A stretch of DNA of 51,112 bases, from positions 1 to 51,112 of the forward strand of contig NZ_JAOARO010000055.1 in the NCBI RefSeq assembly GCF_025211055.1, written 5' to 3'. Shown here piece by piece: positions 15,851 to 26,172 of the stretch (positions within the stretch are counted from its first letter, which is position 1; every line of letters begins with the position of its first letter). Source of the stretch: Vallitalea sp. (GTDB taxonomy: Bacteria; Bacillota; Clostridia; Lachnospirales; Vallitaleaceae). The position numbers and the translations under genes are program-made. The notes beneath the pieces are model-generated. The model was not told the DNA's origin, did not search any database, and worked only from the letters and a program-made list of their open reading frames with translations.

Positions 15851-15921
15851 TTATGAATCTTTTATGTGGGAATAGCCACTCTTTGTTCTGGAGATCTTTT
15901 AAATTATAGGAGGTTATACAA

Positions 15922-17412
15922 ATGGATACAAAAAGTTGGATAGACCAAGTTATAAAACAAGATCAAATTGATAAGTACTTAATTAATGGTAAAGATTTTA
16001 TTAACGAAAATGAAATACATAACAAGCTAAATACTAATAAAGACTGTAGCAAGGAGAAAATCAGAGCTATACTTGATAAATCTTTGGCAGTTCAAAGATT
16101 GAGCTTTGATGAAACTGCAACATTACTTAATGTTAATGACGAAGATATGTGGGAAGAAATGTACGAAGTTGCAGCGGAAGTTAAGAGAAGAGTATATGAC
16201 AACAGGATTGTATTTTTCGCACCACTTTATTGTGGTAATCTATGTGTGAACAGTTGTAGATACTGTGGATTCAGGAAAGAAAATGCTGGAGAAGATAGAA
16301 AAGTATTAACTGTAGAAGAAATAAGAAAAGAAACAGATTATATTCTAAGTCAAGGGCACAAAAGAGTCATCGTTGTTTATGGTGAACACCCAAAGACAGA
16401 TGCTAAATATATAGCCGAAAGCATGAAAACAGTATATGATGTTAAGAAGAAATCAAGGAGTGGAAAAAATTCATATATAAGGAGAATAAATGTTAATGCA
16501 GCACCTATGAGCATAGAAGATTTGAAGATGTTAAAGGAAGTAGGTATAGGTACATATCAAGTATTCCAAGAGACATATCACAAAGATACATATAAATCAG
16601 TTCATCCAAAAGGATTAAAAGCCAATTATAGATGGAGATTATACTCTCTTCATAGAGCAATGGATGCAGGTATTGATGATGTAGCTATAGGAGCTCTTTT
16701 TGGGCTTTACGATTGGCGTTTTGAAGTTATGGGGTTATTATATCATGCTGATGATCTTGAAAAACAATTTGGTATTGGTCCTCATACAATTTCATTCCCA
16801 AGACTTACACCAGCTTCAGGGTCAGAACTTAGTATAGCTTCCAAATATCTAGTTAACAATAAAGATTTTAAAAAATTAGTTACAGTTCTAAGACTTGCAG
16901 TACCTTATACTGGATTAATAATTACTGCTCGTGAATGTCCAGAGGTAAGAGATGAAGTTGTAAAAGTTGGATGCACACAATTAGATGCTTCAACAAAAAT
17001 AGGTATAGGTGCATATGATAAAGCCGCTCACAATGAAAAAGAAGATAAACAGCAATTTACTATTGGAGACAACCGAACACTTGATCAAGTTGTTAATAAA
17101 CTAGCTGAAATGGGTAAGATAACATCCTTCTGTACTGCTGGTTATAGATGTGGTAGAACAGGAGATAAGATAATGGATCTGTTGGAAACAGGAACAGAAG
17201 GTAAATTCTGCAAATTGAATGCTGTACTTACATTTAGAGAATACTTAGATGATTATGCTTCAGAAGAAACTAAGATAATAGGAGAAGAACTTATTAAAAA
17301 AGAATTTGAAGAAATCAATAACATGGAATTTTATAAAAATAATAAATTATTAAGTGTAATAAATGATTATTATAAAAGAATATCCCAAGGAGAAAGAGAT
17401 CTATATGTGTAG
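15922..17412 (+). CDS. hydG: [FeFe]-hydrogenase maturase HydG
   Basis: A 496-residue radical-SAM enzyme of HydG type. HydG cleaves tyrosine to give the CO and cyanide ligands of the [FeFe]-hydrogenase H-cluster. The radical-SAM cluster motif is CVNSCRYC near residue 108. The C-terminal second-cluster motif is CTAGYRCGRTG near 406 with a third Cys in GKFCKLN, which separates HydG from the related ThiH. ISFPRLTPASGS and the barrel strands are as in the family. GGAGGT lies 7 bases before ATG 15922. The downstream genes overlap or nearly touch, so this is a three-gene operon. hydE, hydF and the hydrogenase itself are not in the window. Confidence 0.97.
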   Translation: MDTKSWIDQVIKQDQIDKYLINGKDFINENEIHNKLNTNKDCSKEKIRAILDKSLAVQRLSFDETATLLNVNDEDMWEEMYEVAAEVKRRVYDNRIVFFAPLYCGNLCVNSCRYCGFRKENAGEDRKVLTVEEIRKETDYILSQGHKRVIVVYGEHPKTDAKYIAESMKTVYDVKKKSRSGKNSYIRRINVNAAPMSIEDLKMLKEVGIGTYQVFQETYHKDTYKSVHPKGLKANYRWRLYSLHRAMDAGIDDVAIGALFGLYDWRFEVMGLLYHADDLEKQFGIGPHTISFPRLTPASGSELSIASKYLVNNKDFKKLVTVLRLAVPYTGLIITARECPEVRDEVVKVGCTQLDASTKIGIGAYDKAAHNEKEDKQQFTIGDNRTLDQVVNKLAEMGKITSFCTAGYRCGRTGDKIMDLLETGTEGKFCKLNAVLTFREYLDDYASEETKIIGEELIKKEFEEINNMEFYKNNKLLSVINDYYKRISQGERDLYV

Positions 17413-17629
17413 ACAGGAACTTGAAAATATTGTTAGGGATGTTCACAATAAATTCCATGTTGAATTAGCTATTTGTGAAGTTTTCAAAAGAAGATGGTCA
17501 TACATTACAGGAACTAAAAACTATGTAAGTGGAAGATATAGAATAGGTATAGATGAAAAATATGGTATAATAGTGAATTGTGAAAAACAAGATGTAGATA
17601 GAATTAAGATGTATATTAAGAAAGGATAA
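17405..17629 (+). CDS. Small protein of unknown function in the hydG operon
   Basis: 74 residues (MCRQELENIVRDVHNKFHVE...). It is soluble, with Lys and Arg spread through it and the ordered strand pattern SGRYRIGIDEKYGIIVNCEK. I do not recognise a family. It overlaps the end of hydG by 8 bases. ATG 17405 is preferred over the in-frame ATG at 17363 because AAGGAGA lies at 17387-17393, although the 11-base spacing is long. Its position between hydG and the TM1266-like gene suggests a role in hydrogenase assembly or its control, by context only. Confidence 0.7.
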   Translation: MCRQELENIVRDVHNKFHVELAICEVFKRRWSYITGTKNYVSGRYRIGIDEKYGIIVNCEKQDVDRIKMYIKKG

Positions 17630-17636
17630 GATTTCA

Positions 17637-17891
17637 TTGAAAAGAGTTGCTGTAATAAGTGCTATATTAGAACGACCAGAAGATACACAAAATACCTTTA
17701 ATGCTATAGTCTCTTCTTACAAAGATATGGTAAAAGGAAGAATGGGATTACCTCTTATTGAAGAAGGAATTTCAGTAATAAGTATTACAGTAGTTGGAGA
17801 AATTAATGATATTAATAGTTTAAATGGTAAATTAGGCAAATTACCAAATACACAAGTCAAAACTTCAATATCTAAAAAAGAGATTGAGTAA
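17637..17891 (+). CDS. TM1266-family putative iron-only hydrogenase system regulator
   Basis: 84 residues matching the TM1266 family of small ACT/NikR-C-like proteins encoded beside hydEFG genes. It shows the opening RVAVISAILERP, the central IVSSYKDMVKGRMGLPL and the strand ISVISITVVGEINDINSLNG. The family is annotated as a putative hydrogenase regulator, but its mechanism is not established as far as I know. Start codon TTG 17637 lies 7 bases after the stop of the previous gene. The upstream AAAGGAT can serve as ribosome site. Confidence 0.88.
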   Translation: MKRVAVISAILERPEDTQNTFNAIVSSYKDMVKGRMGLPLIEEGISVISITVVGEINDINSLNGKLGKLPNTQVKTSISKKEIE

Positions 17892-17921
17892 GTTTATTAG
17901 TAATCTAATTATTTATTAGAC

Positions 17922-17975
17922 CTTTCATTATAAAAAAGAAGTTATTTTTTAATAACTTCTTGTTTATAATGAAAG
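17922..17975 (+). terminator. Terminator of the hydG operon
   Basis: Nested inverted repeats: CTTTCATTATAAA (17922-17934) with TTTATAATGAAAG, enclosing GAAGTTATT (17938-17946) with AATAACTTC (17951-17959). It is strong and AT-rich and probably works in both directions. Confidence 0.8.
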
Positions 17976-18148
17976 TAAAAATATGTAAATATATTTAATT
18001 AAAAATAATATTTTTTAAGTGTATATATTTTTATTAATAGAATATAAAATAATAAAAAAAAATATAAAATATTTGTGGATAAATACAATGGTTAACTACA
18101 TATAATTATTGTTTGTTTATAAAAATAATATAATAGTCAGCAAAAACA

Positions 18149-18177
18149 TTGACATATAGCATATACTGATGTAAAAT
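18149..18177 (+). promoter_or_regulatory. Promoter of the glp operon
   Basis: TTGACA at 18149-18154 and TAAAAT at 18172-18177, 17 bases apart, upstream of the leader terminator of glpP. The AT-rich stretch 17976-18148 before it shows no gene. Confidence 0.65.
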
Positions 18178-18217
18178 AAACATAGAAAACATAATACTCG
18201 GTTGGAGATAATGGAGA

Positions 18218-18265
18218 ACCACACAAGTAAACCTATTTATAGGTTAGCTTAGTGTAGTTTTTTTA
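18218..18265 (+). terminator. Leader terminator of the glp operon (GlpP antitermination target)
   Basis: AACCTA (18230-18235) pairs with TAGGTT (18240-18245) on top of a longer imperfect stem ACCACACAAG / GCTTAGTGTAGT and runs into seven T. It lies between promoter and glpP, where GlpP-type proteins are known to prevent termination in response to glycerol-3-phosphate. GGTTGGAGATAATGGAGAACC just before it may be part of the protein-binding site. Confidence 0.7.
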
Positions 18266-18312
18266 TGCCCAAAATATTATGATTAGTACTTTTAAGTATA
18301 GGAGATGTTGTA

Positions 18313-18891
18313 ATGAATAATAAACAAGTTAAGAGTTTCCATAATCAAACAGAAATGAACCCTATTATTGCAGCCGTTAATCAGTTGGATAAACTCGATT
18401 TGGCTATTAAGTCACCTTGCAAAGTTATTTTTTTACTTACGGGAAGTATCTTTAACTTGAAAGAAATAGTACAAAAAATAAAGGACAATGATATGGATAT
18501 ATATATTCATTTTGACTTATTGCAAGGGTTTGCTAAGGATTCAACAGCACTTGAATATATTAGCAAGCAGATTAAGCCTGATGGAATTATTACAACAAAA
18601 AGTAATCTAATTAAAAAAGCTAAAAATTTGAATTTGTGGGCAATTCAAAGACTTTTTATTTTTGATTCCAAATCATTAGAAACAGGAATTAACTCTGTAA
18701 ATTTAACTAAGCCAGATACCATAGAAATATTACCTGGAGCCATACCTAAGATAATTAACGAAATATACGACCGAACTAAGATACCATTGATAGCTGGAGG
18801 TCTAATAAGAAATAAAGAAGATGTAATTGAATGTCTTAAGGCTGGTGCTGAGGGGATTTCTGCTAGTACAGAAGAGATTTGGTATATGTAA
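18313..18891 (+). CDS. glpP: Glycerol uptake operon antiterminator GlpP
   Basis: 192 residues of the GlpP family. In Bacillus, GlpP binds glycerol-3-phosphate and the glp leader RNA so that transcription passes the terminator. Family features are the opening NPIIAAVNQLDKLDLAIKSP, the segment IHFDLLQGFAKDSTALEYI, PDGIITTKSNLIKKAK, and the barrel end IPLIAGGLIRNKEDVIECLK. It has a (beta/alpha)8-like phosphate-binding layout. ATAGGAG lies 7 bases before ATG 18313. As first gene behind its own target terminator, it gives autoregulation. Confidence 0.95.
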   Translation: MNNKQVKSFHNQTEMNPIIAAVNQLDKLDLAIKSPCKVIFLLTGSIFNLKEIVQKIKDNDMDIYIHFDLLQGFAKDSTALEYISKQIKPDGIITTKSNLIKKAKNLNLWAIQRLFIFDSKSLETGINSVNLTKPDTIEILPGAIPKIINEIYDRTKIPLIAGGLIRNKEDVIECLKAGAEGISASTEEIWYM

Positions 18892-19011
18892 GTTTTGAGG
18901 CGGACATTTACATAGAAAAACAAAACTAGGTAGGAGGGCAGATGATGGGTTGAGTTTTAAGGTAACATTGGAAAGGTAATTAAAAACATTTATTGAAAGG
19001 AGAGAGTTTTT

Positions 19012-19872
19012 TTGAGTCTAGAGTTAATTTTAATTGCGTTTGGTGGAGGAGTTTTAGGTGCATTGATTGGAGCAACACCAGCATTTATTTTTACAGGTTT
19101 TGTAGGGCTTATTGGAATTGGGGTAGTATGTGCTGGAGGTCCTCCAACAATTTTGAATGATATTACTTTTGGGGCTTTCTTGGGACCACATATTGCTTTT
19201 GCTGGTGGTGTAGCAGCAGCAGCTTTTGCAGCCAATAAAAAGAAATTATTGGACAATGGAATGAATACCTTAGTTCCATTAAATAAATTTCAAGATATAA
19301 GTGTATTGATTGTTGGAGGTTTGTTTGGGATATTAGGACAGTTAGTAAATTATCTTTACTCTACAGTATGGGCTCTTCAAACTGATACTGTTGCAATGAC
19401 TGTAGTCACATCGGGAATAATTGCTAGATTAGTTTTTGGTAAAACAGGATTGTTAGGTGTTAGAAATCCAGTAACAGCAGAAGTGGCAGCAACTTCAGAG
19501 ACTAAGAGAAGTATATTGCCAACATCAAAAACAATAACATATGATATAGTCATGGCATTAGGATTGGGTATAGTAGTCTCTTATATTGCTATTATTACTA
19601 AAATAGCACCAATAGGTTTCTGTATAAGTGCAGCTTCTTTAATATTTGTACAAATGGGATTTTCTGTTCCAACAACACATCATGTTACTTGTATTGCTGG
19701 ATTGGCAGGCTTTATGTCAGGTAGTATTTATATAGGAGCACTTTTTGCAGTGTTGGCGGCAATAATTTTTGAAATTGTAGCATTGAACTTTAATACCAAT
19801 GCTGACTCACACATTGATCCTCCAGCTGCTTCAATATTCATTTGTGCTTTTATCATTATGGGGATATTCTAA
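19012..19872 (+). CDS. Polytopic membrane protein in the glycerol operon, candidate permease
   Basis: 286 residues, almost entirely hydrophobic, with about nine membrane segments rich in Gly and Ala (GGGVLGALIGATPAFIFTGF, GPHIAFAGGVAAAAF and others). The Gly-rich repeats suggest tightly packed helices. No standard glycerol facilitator signature (two NPA motifs) is present, and no glpF is visible. Its place between glpP and glpK suggests entry of glycerol or a related polyol, but this is inference from context. TTG 19012 follows GAAAGGAGAG. It is 36 bases upstream of glpK and surely cotranscribed. Confidence 0.75.
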   Translation: MSLELILIAFGGGVLGALIGATPAFIFTGFVGLIGIGVVCAGGPPTILNDITFGAFLGPHIAFAGGVAAAAFAANKKKLLDNGMNTLVPLNKFQDISVLIVGGLFGILGQLVNYLYSTVWALQTDTVAMTVVTSGIIARLVFGKTGLLGVRNPVTAEVAATSETKRSILPTSKTITYDIVMALGLGIVVSYIAIITKIAPIGFCISAASLIFVQMGFSVPTTHHVTCIAGLAGFMSGSIYIGALFAVLAAIIFEIVALNFNTNADSHIDPPAASIFICAFIIMGIF

Positions 19873-21429
<1,557 letters not shown>

Positions 21430-21480
21430 TTTATAATTAATTTGTAGTAAAGTATTGTTGGCAAAATATAGTTTTAATGC

Positions 21481-21516
21481 AAAAATAAGCTAATATACAA
21501 TGATTAGCTTATTTTT
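21481..21516 (+). terminator. Terminator after glpK
   Basis: AAAAATAAGCTAAT pairs with ATTAGCTTATTTTT around an 8-base loop. Symmetric A and T runs make it usable from both sides. Confidence 0.85.
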
Positions 21517-21619
21517 GTGCGTAAGATTTTATGTTCATAGTAATGGTGGTTGTAAATTATCATATACAATATAAGGCAGTACATAATAACCTCATTATAA
21601 TTTGAAGGAGGAATTAAGT

Positions 21620-22240
21620 ATGAACAAAGTAAAACACAATTTGAAGTTAAGCCAGATGAATTAGTTGAGTATGGTAAGGAGTTGTTTGTGATACAAGTTG
21701 GCAATCACTAAGTATCAAATAGAACTCAAAAGTATTTTAATAACTCATGCTCATTATGACCATATAAATTTAGTAAATCCTTTAGTTGATAAGTATGATG
21801 TAGATGTATATATATCAGCAGATGAATCAGAATGCTTTGGTTTCACTTGCAGGAATCAGATTAAAATAAGTGATAATCAAATATTGAAATTAGGCAATAC
21901 ATCAATTAAGTGTATGCTTACACCTGGGCATACTATAGGAAGTACCTGTTTCCTATGTGAGGAACATATGTTTACTGGGGATACACTATTTAGTGAGGGA
22001 TGTGGTTTATGTACATTCTATAGTGGTTCTGCTGAAAAGATGTATCATAGTATTCAGAAAATAAAAAAAGAAATACCCGGTAATATAAGAGTATACCCTG
22101 CTCATTCCTATGGATTAAAGCCAGGACATAAGTTAGATTATCTCAAGTACAATAACGTATATCTTATGATAGATGATAAAAAAATATTTATAGACTATAG
22201 AATGAGAAAAAATCAGAAAAATATATTGGATTTTTATTAA
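21620..22240 (+). pseudogene. Broken MBL-fold hydrolase of a PksB type, polyketide locus remnant
   Basis: AAGGAGGA precedes ATG 21620, but the frame breaks within a few codons. A second frame reads SKTQFEVKPDELVEYGKELF and stops at about 21712. From 21698 a third frame gives 180 residues with the signature ITHAHYDH, later TPGHTIGST and FTGDTLFSEG, ending at 22240. The N-terminal strand pair before the HxHxDH motif is missing, so the gene has a frameshift and an internal deletion. Single-domain MBL hydrolases of this kind stand next to the acyltransferase in trans-AT polyketide clusters (pksB-pksC in Bacillus), which is exactly the next gene here. Confidence 0.75.
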
Positions 22241-22253
22241 GGTGGAGATAAGA

Positions 22254-23015
22254 TTGAAGAATAACCAAAAAAAGATTTTCCTATTTTCAGGTCAAGGAGG
22301 GCAGTATTTTGAGATGGGAAAAGCATTATATAATGAAAATAAAATATTTAAAAGGTATATGGATAATCTAGATGAAATGATAGGAGAAGAAATAAACGAA
22401 TCCATTATAGAAAAATTATATTACTCAGGCAATACAATAAGTAATATATTCAATAGAACATTATATACATATCCTGCAATATTTATGATTCAATACGCAT
22501 TAGCAAAGACTCCTTAGGTGCTAGTTTAGGAGAATATGTAAGTTTAACATTAAGTGGGGTTTTAACATTAAGGGATGCGTTAAAACTTATAATATGTCAA
22601 GCAATCTTATTAGAGAAATATTGTGATGAAGGAAGAATGTTAACTATTCTTGATAACCCTGATATATGGGATAATATATTGGCAAAACATACAAGATGTG
22701 AACTTGCTGCTCATAACTATGATAATTGCTTTGTAGTAGCTGGTTATAAAGATGAAACTGACATAGCTAAGAATCTATTAAAAGAAGAAAAGATTATATA
22801 TAATGAATTACCAGTTGAATTTGGTTTTCATTCTTATGCAGTAGATGAAAGAAGAGAAGCATATATGGAAGTAGTGGATACTATTACAATTAATGATCCC
22901 CAAATACCAATATTATCATCTGTACATGGAGAATAAATCCAATATGTACACTATACTAGATATTTTTGGAGATGATTCAAAAAGATACGAAAAATTGATG
23001 GAACAATATAAATAA
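22254..23015 (+). pseudogene. Broken trans-acting malonyl-CoA acyltransferase
   Basis: The first frame (TTG 22254 behind GGTGGAG) opens KKIFLFSGQGGQYFEMGKAL, the classic acyltransferase start, and stops at 22516. The adjoining frame carries SLGASLGEYVSLTLSGVL, with the GASLGE nucleophile segment, and AAHNYDNCFVVAGYKDE up to 22936. A last piece, DIFGDDSKRYEKLMEQYK, ends at 23015. Around ten residues before the nucleophile and part of the C-terminal region with the conserved histidine have been lost, so it cannot be active. Intact homologues load malonyl onto carrier proteins of trans-AT polyketide synthases. Confidence 0.85.
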
Positions 23016-23073
23016 TATCAATGAAGTAAATGAAAAGTAGATTGAGCCATCAAAATCTGATATGGAGGAAATT

Positions 23074-23820
23074 ATGAAGTATATAGACATTGAAACAGAA
23101 TTAGTTGATAATAATGAAACAGTACCAGTAATGATTAGTTTATGTTCATTGAGAGAGTCACAAATGATAACAAAAGAGTTCATGGATAACTATTTATCGT
23201 TACAAGAAAAAAAGTATTATGATGAATTAAAATACGAAGCTAGAAAAGTTTCATATTTATTAGGTAGAATTTCTTCCAAAAGAGCTTTGGCTTCTTTTTT
23301 GGATAATGATAAGCAGGAAATATCTATTGATAAAGGTATATTCTATTATCCAATTATTAAAAACAATAATAAAAACTTGACAGTAACTATAACACATACT
23401 AAATATATAGGAGCTGCAGCAGCAGTAAAAGAACATTATCCAATAGGTATAGATATTGAAGCTATAGACATTAATCATGTAAAATCTATCAAATCACAGA
23501 TGACAGAACAAGAAATAAATTTAGTTAAAAACTGTCAATGGGAAGAACATGAAGGAGTTATAGCTATATGGACCATAAAGGAAGCTTTATCCAAATCTCT
23601 AAAAATTGGTTTTTTAACACCTTTAAAAATATATGAAGTAAATAGTTTAGATTGTGACAATAATTGTATCATTAGTAGATATAAAAACTTTCCCATGTTT
23701 AAAGCAAAAACCTTTAAACTAAATGGAAGTATATTTACTATATGTTATCCCAATAAATGCGATTTAATGCTTGAGTATTCTACTATGGAAAATACATTTA
23801 ATAAAATTAATATATTATAA
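23074..23820 (+). CDS. 4'-phosphopantetheinyl transferase, Sfp type
   Basis: 248 residues. Sfp-type enzymes attach the pantetheine arm of CoA to carrier proteins of polyketide and peptide synthases. Motifs seen are LLGRISSKRAL (CoA-binding Arg), ITHTKYIGAAAA, the metal-binding GIDIEAID near residue 134, and WTIKEALSKSLKIG near 173 with the WxxKEA signature. The frame is intact, unlike its two neighbours, so it may still serve another pathway. ATG 23074 is set by GGAGGA at 23064-23069. It closes the remnant of a trans-AT polyketide locus. Confidence 0.92.
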   Translation: MKYIDIETELVDNNETVPVMISLCSLRESQMITKEFMDNYLSLQEKKYYDELKYEARKVSYLLGRISSKRALASFLDNDKQEISIDKGIFYYPIIKNNNKNLTVTITHTKYIGAAAAVKEHYPIGIDIEAIDINHVKSIKSQMTEQEINLVKNCQWEEHEGVIAIWTIKEALSKSLKIGFLTPLKIYEVNSLDCDNNCIISRYKNFPMFKAKTFKLNGSIFTICYPNKCDLMLEYSTMENTFNKINIL

Positions 23821-23888
23821 GTATTTGATAGTATTAATTAAAGATGAATAAAAGATTTAAATAGTAAATTAATACGATAATAATATAA

Positions 23889-24040
23889 ATAATACCAATT
23901 ATTGGAAAGAATGGAAGAAACAGATACTAGATATTCGAATGATAGATGTTAATTCTTCTAATCATATGTCTATTTTTTCGGAGGATAAATCATATGAGAA
24001 GATTATAGAATACTGAAGGAATTATATGAACAATAAATAA
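23889..24040 (+). pseudogene. Possible thioesterase C-terminal remnant
   Basis: An open stretch without start reads NTNYWKEWKKQILDIRMIDV then NSSNHMSIFSEDKSYEKIIE, followed by a stop, RNYMNNK and a final stop at 24040. The pattern (strand ending in V, a His in a small-residue context, then a short helix to the end) is that of the last 45 residues of a synthase thioesterase domain. It would fit the neighbouring polyketide debris. The match rests on a short segment. Confidence 0.4.
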
Positions 24041-24107
24041 AAAAAAATAATATGTTCACTTATGAATTAATTCAATATAATATTTCAATTTTTGCATTAA
24101 TTAACAC

Positions 24108-24135
24108 TTGACTAAAAATATCATACATATATAAT
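24108..24135 (+). promoter_or_regulatory. Promoter of def
   Basis: TTGACT at 24108-24113 and TATAAT at 24130-24135 with a 16-base spacer. Transcription would begin about 70 bases before the def start codon. Confidence 0.65.
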
Positions 24136-24210
24136 AGTTATAGATATAAAACTAATTAGCTGTTATAGCATGTTTTAATAAATTAAATAATCTAGAAAAG
24201 AGGTTTTACA

Positions 24211-24666
24211 ATGGCAATAAGAAATATTAGAATAGTTGGTGACGAAACATTAAGGAAGAAAAGTAAAGAAGTTAAGTGTGTCGATGAAAAAATATTAATG
24301 CTATTGGATGATATGGCTGATACAATGTATAATACAGGTAATGGGGCAGGTTTAGCTGCACCCCAAGTAGGAATATTGAAAAGATTAGTTGTAATAGATA
24401 TGGGAGAGGGGCTTATTAAATTAATAAATCCTCGTATAGTAGAAAGTAGTGGAAGACAGGAAGTGACAGAAGGGTGTCTGAGTGTCCCAGGAAAATGGGG
24501 TAGATTAAAAAGGCCAGCGAAAGTCAAAGTAGAAGCTCTTAATGAAAAAAATGAGAAATTTACTATAGTTGGAACAGGGGATTTAGCAAAATGTCTGTGT
24601 CATGAAATAGATCATCTAGAAGGAATTTTATTTATTGATAAGGCTATAGAAGTGGTAAGTGAATAA
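24211..24666 (+). CDS. def: Peptide deformylase
   Basis: A 151-residue metalloprotease that removes the formyl group from the first methionine of new proteins. All three family motifs are present: [10 protein letters not shown] near residue 47, EGCLSVPG near 90 (Cys is a metal ligand) and CHEIDHLEG near 133 (HExxH). AAAGAGG lies before ATG 24211. It is monocistronic, with its own promoter and a terminator at 24733. Here it lies apart from the fmt/priA group where def is often found. Confidence 0.97.
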   Translation: MAIRNIRIVGDETLRKKSKEVKCVDEKILMLLDDMADTMYNTGNGAGLAAPQVGILKRLVVIDMGEGLIKLINPRIVESSGRQEVTEGCLSVPGKWGRLKRPAKVKVEALNEKNEKFTIVGTGDLAKCLCHEIDHLEGILFIDKAIEVVSE

Positions 24667-24732
24667 AGAGTAATAGTTAAGCATTATTAAGTAATGCTAT
24701 GGATACTATGGAGGTTTGTTTTAAAAATAAAT

Positions 24733-24772
24733 GACGGTTAATCTAGTATGTGATATTAGATTAACCGTCTTA
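24733..24772 (+). terminator. Bidirectional terminator between def and the BtrH-like gene
   Basis: GACGGTTAATCTA (24733-24745) pairs with TAGATTAACCGTC (24757-24769) and is followed by TT. Convergent genes stand on both sides. Confidence 0.85.
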
Positions 24773-24816
24773 TTAGTAAAATTAATATAATAATTAGATG
24801 ATGAAAATTTAGTTAA

Positions 24817-25857
24817 CTAGACGTTTAAATAACGTTCTATTTCTGTAATAAGTCTAGGTATGATTTTTTGTTCTCTATCACAAACATCTTCTAATAAAGG
24901 TATGATTTTTTCTATAATGTCAACACAGCTTGTAATATTGTATTTCAAGGTTAAGTTGCGTATTGATAAGCAAATCTGCTGAATAGTAAGATATTCGTTA
25001 TTAATTGTTTCTAAATCATATACAGATTCTTTGTATTTACTCATGATATATTCTATTCTTAGTACCATACATTTTTTATGCTCCCATAATAAATGGAAAG
25101 GTCTAATATCACTCACTCCCATATTATTGTGTAATAATTTGAGATATTTTATTAATTGTTCATATATATTAATTCCATATACAAAGTCTGTAGTAGGGTT
25201 TCTTAGTATAGTATACCTACTGCTAGAGTTTTCCCCATTAAGGTAATCAAGTAATGAATTTCTTATACAATTCAAATCTAGATTATATGTAAAATCATCT
25301 TTTATATGTAAAAGTTTTATGTCATGATTTTTTGAAACTAGGTCACTTGAAGCTTGTTCAAATTCATTATAACTTATTTTGGTACTGTTAAAAACACCCT
25401 TATTATCAAAACCTAATATATCATATTCTTTTTTTGTATTATCAAAACCATAAATCATATTCTCATGGAAATAGTGTTTTTTTTGGTATGTAGGTCTGTT
25501 AGGAACATAGAATTCATCAAGATGACAAACTATATAGTTATCTCGTATTAATGAATTAATTATCGATCGGTTTATATTGATATTGCAATCGATTAATGTG
25601 TAATTATCTATTGAATGACTATTAAGCCAGGGTATACCAGGATATATAGAACCAATCCAAGGGATTTCTGTTGCAGTACATAATGTGAAAAAGTCAAAGA
25701 AATTATTTTTTAACTTAGTATTACATATTAATTGAATATAGTTGCAAGAAAACCAAGGCATACACTTATCATAATTAAAAATTATTGATAATGGAAATGC
25801 ATGAACTACATAGCCAATAATTGGAGTACTACTAATCGATAGTTTTTTACTATTCAT
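24817..25857 (-). CDS. BtrH N-terminal-like protein, natural-product-associated
   Basis: 346 residues. The middle contains IVCHLDEFYVPNRPTYQKKH, then MIYGFDNTKKEYDILGFDNK. These are the spacing and wording I associate with BtrH-like (butirosin biosynthesis protein H N-terminal, cysteine-peptidase-like fold) proteins found in and near peptide and polyketide clusters of Bacillales and Clostridia. A catalytic Cys/His pair is not obvious; the only candidate near the usual place is the NYIVCHLDE Cys-His. Its function here is unknown. The nearby polyketide debris fits a natural-product origin. The frame is intact. Confidence 0.6.
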   Translation of the reverse strand: MNSKKLSISSTPIIGYVVHAFPLSIIFNYDKCMPWFSCNYIQLICNTKLKNNFFDFFTLCTATEIPWIGSIYPGIPWLNSHSIDNYTLIDCNININRSIINSLIRDNYIVCHLDEFYVPNRPTYQKKHYFHENMIYGFDNTKKEYDILGFDNKGVFNSTKISYNEFEQASSDLVSKNHDIKLLHIKDDFTYNLDLNCIRNSLLDYLNGENSSSRYTILRNPTTDFVYGINIYEQLIKYLKLLHNNMGVSDIRPFHLLWEHKKCMVLRIEYIMSKYKESVYDLETINNEYLTIQQICLSIRNLTLKYNITSCVDIIEKIIPLLEDVCDREQKIIPRLITEIERYLNV

Positions 25858-26172
25858 ATTTATTTTAATCCTCCTTGATTAAACTATTTTAGAAAAAGCT
25901 TGTATTAATATATGAGTGTTTATATTTTGATTAGTAAAATTAACTTAGAATATTGATAATATTTATAATATTATTTTATTGTATCAGCAACATGTGATTG
26001 TGTCAATAATTTATAACTGTTATAAACATATATAACAATGAGCTTATTAAAATATGTGTATAAAATTAATAATTATATTGCAGATGATATTCGGAATTTT
26101 TATCACATATTTCTAACCACTCTAATAATATTATTAATATATAAATAATTATTTAGAGAGGTTATTTGTTTT
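25858..26172. other. AT-rich intergenic region between divergent genes
   Basis: No reading frame, strong hairpin or clear -35/-10 pair stands out. It must hold the promoters of both flanking genes. TTAGAGAGG at 26154-26162 is the ribosome site of the ATPase gene. Confidence 0.5.
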
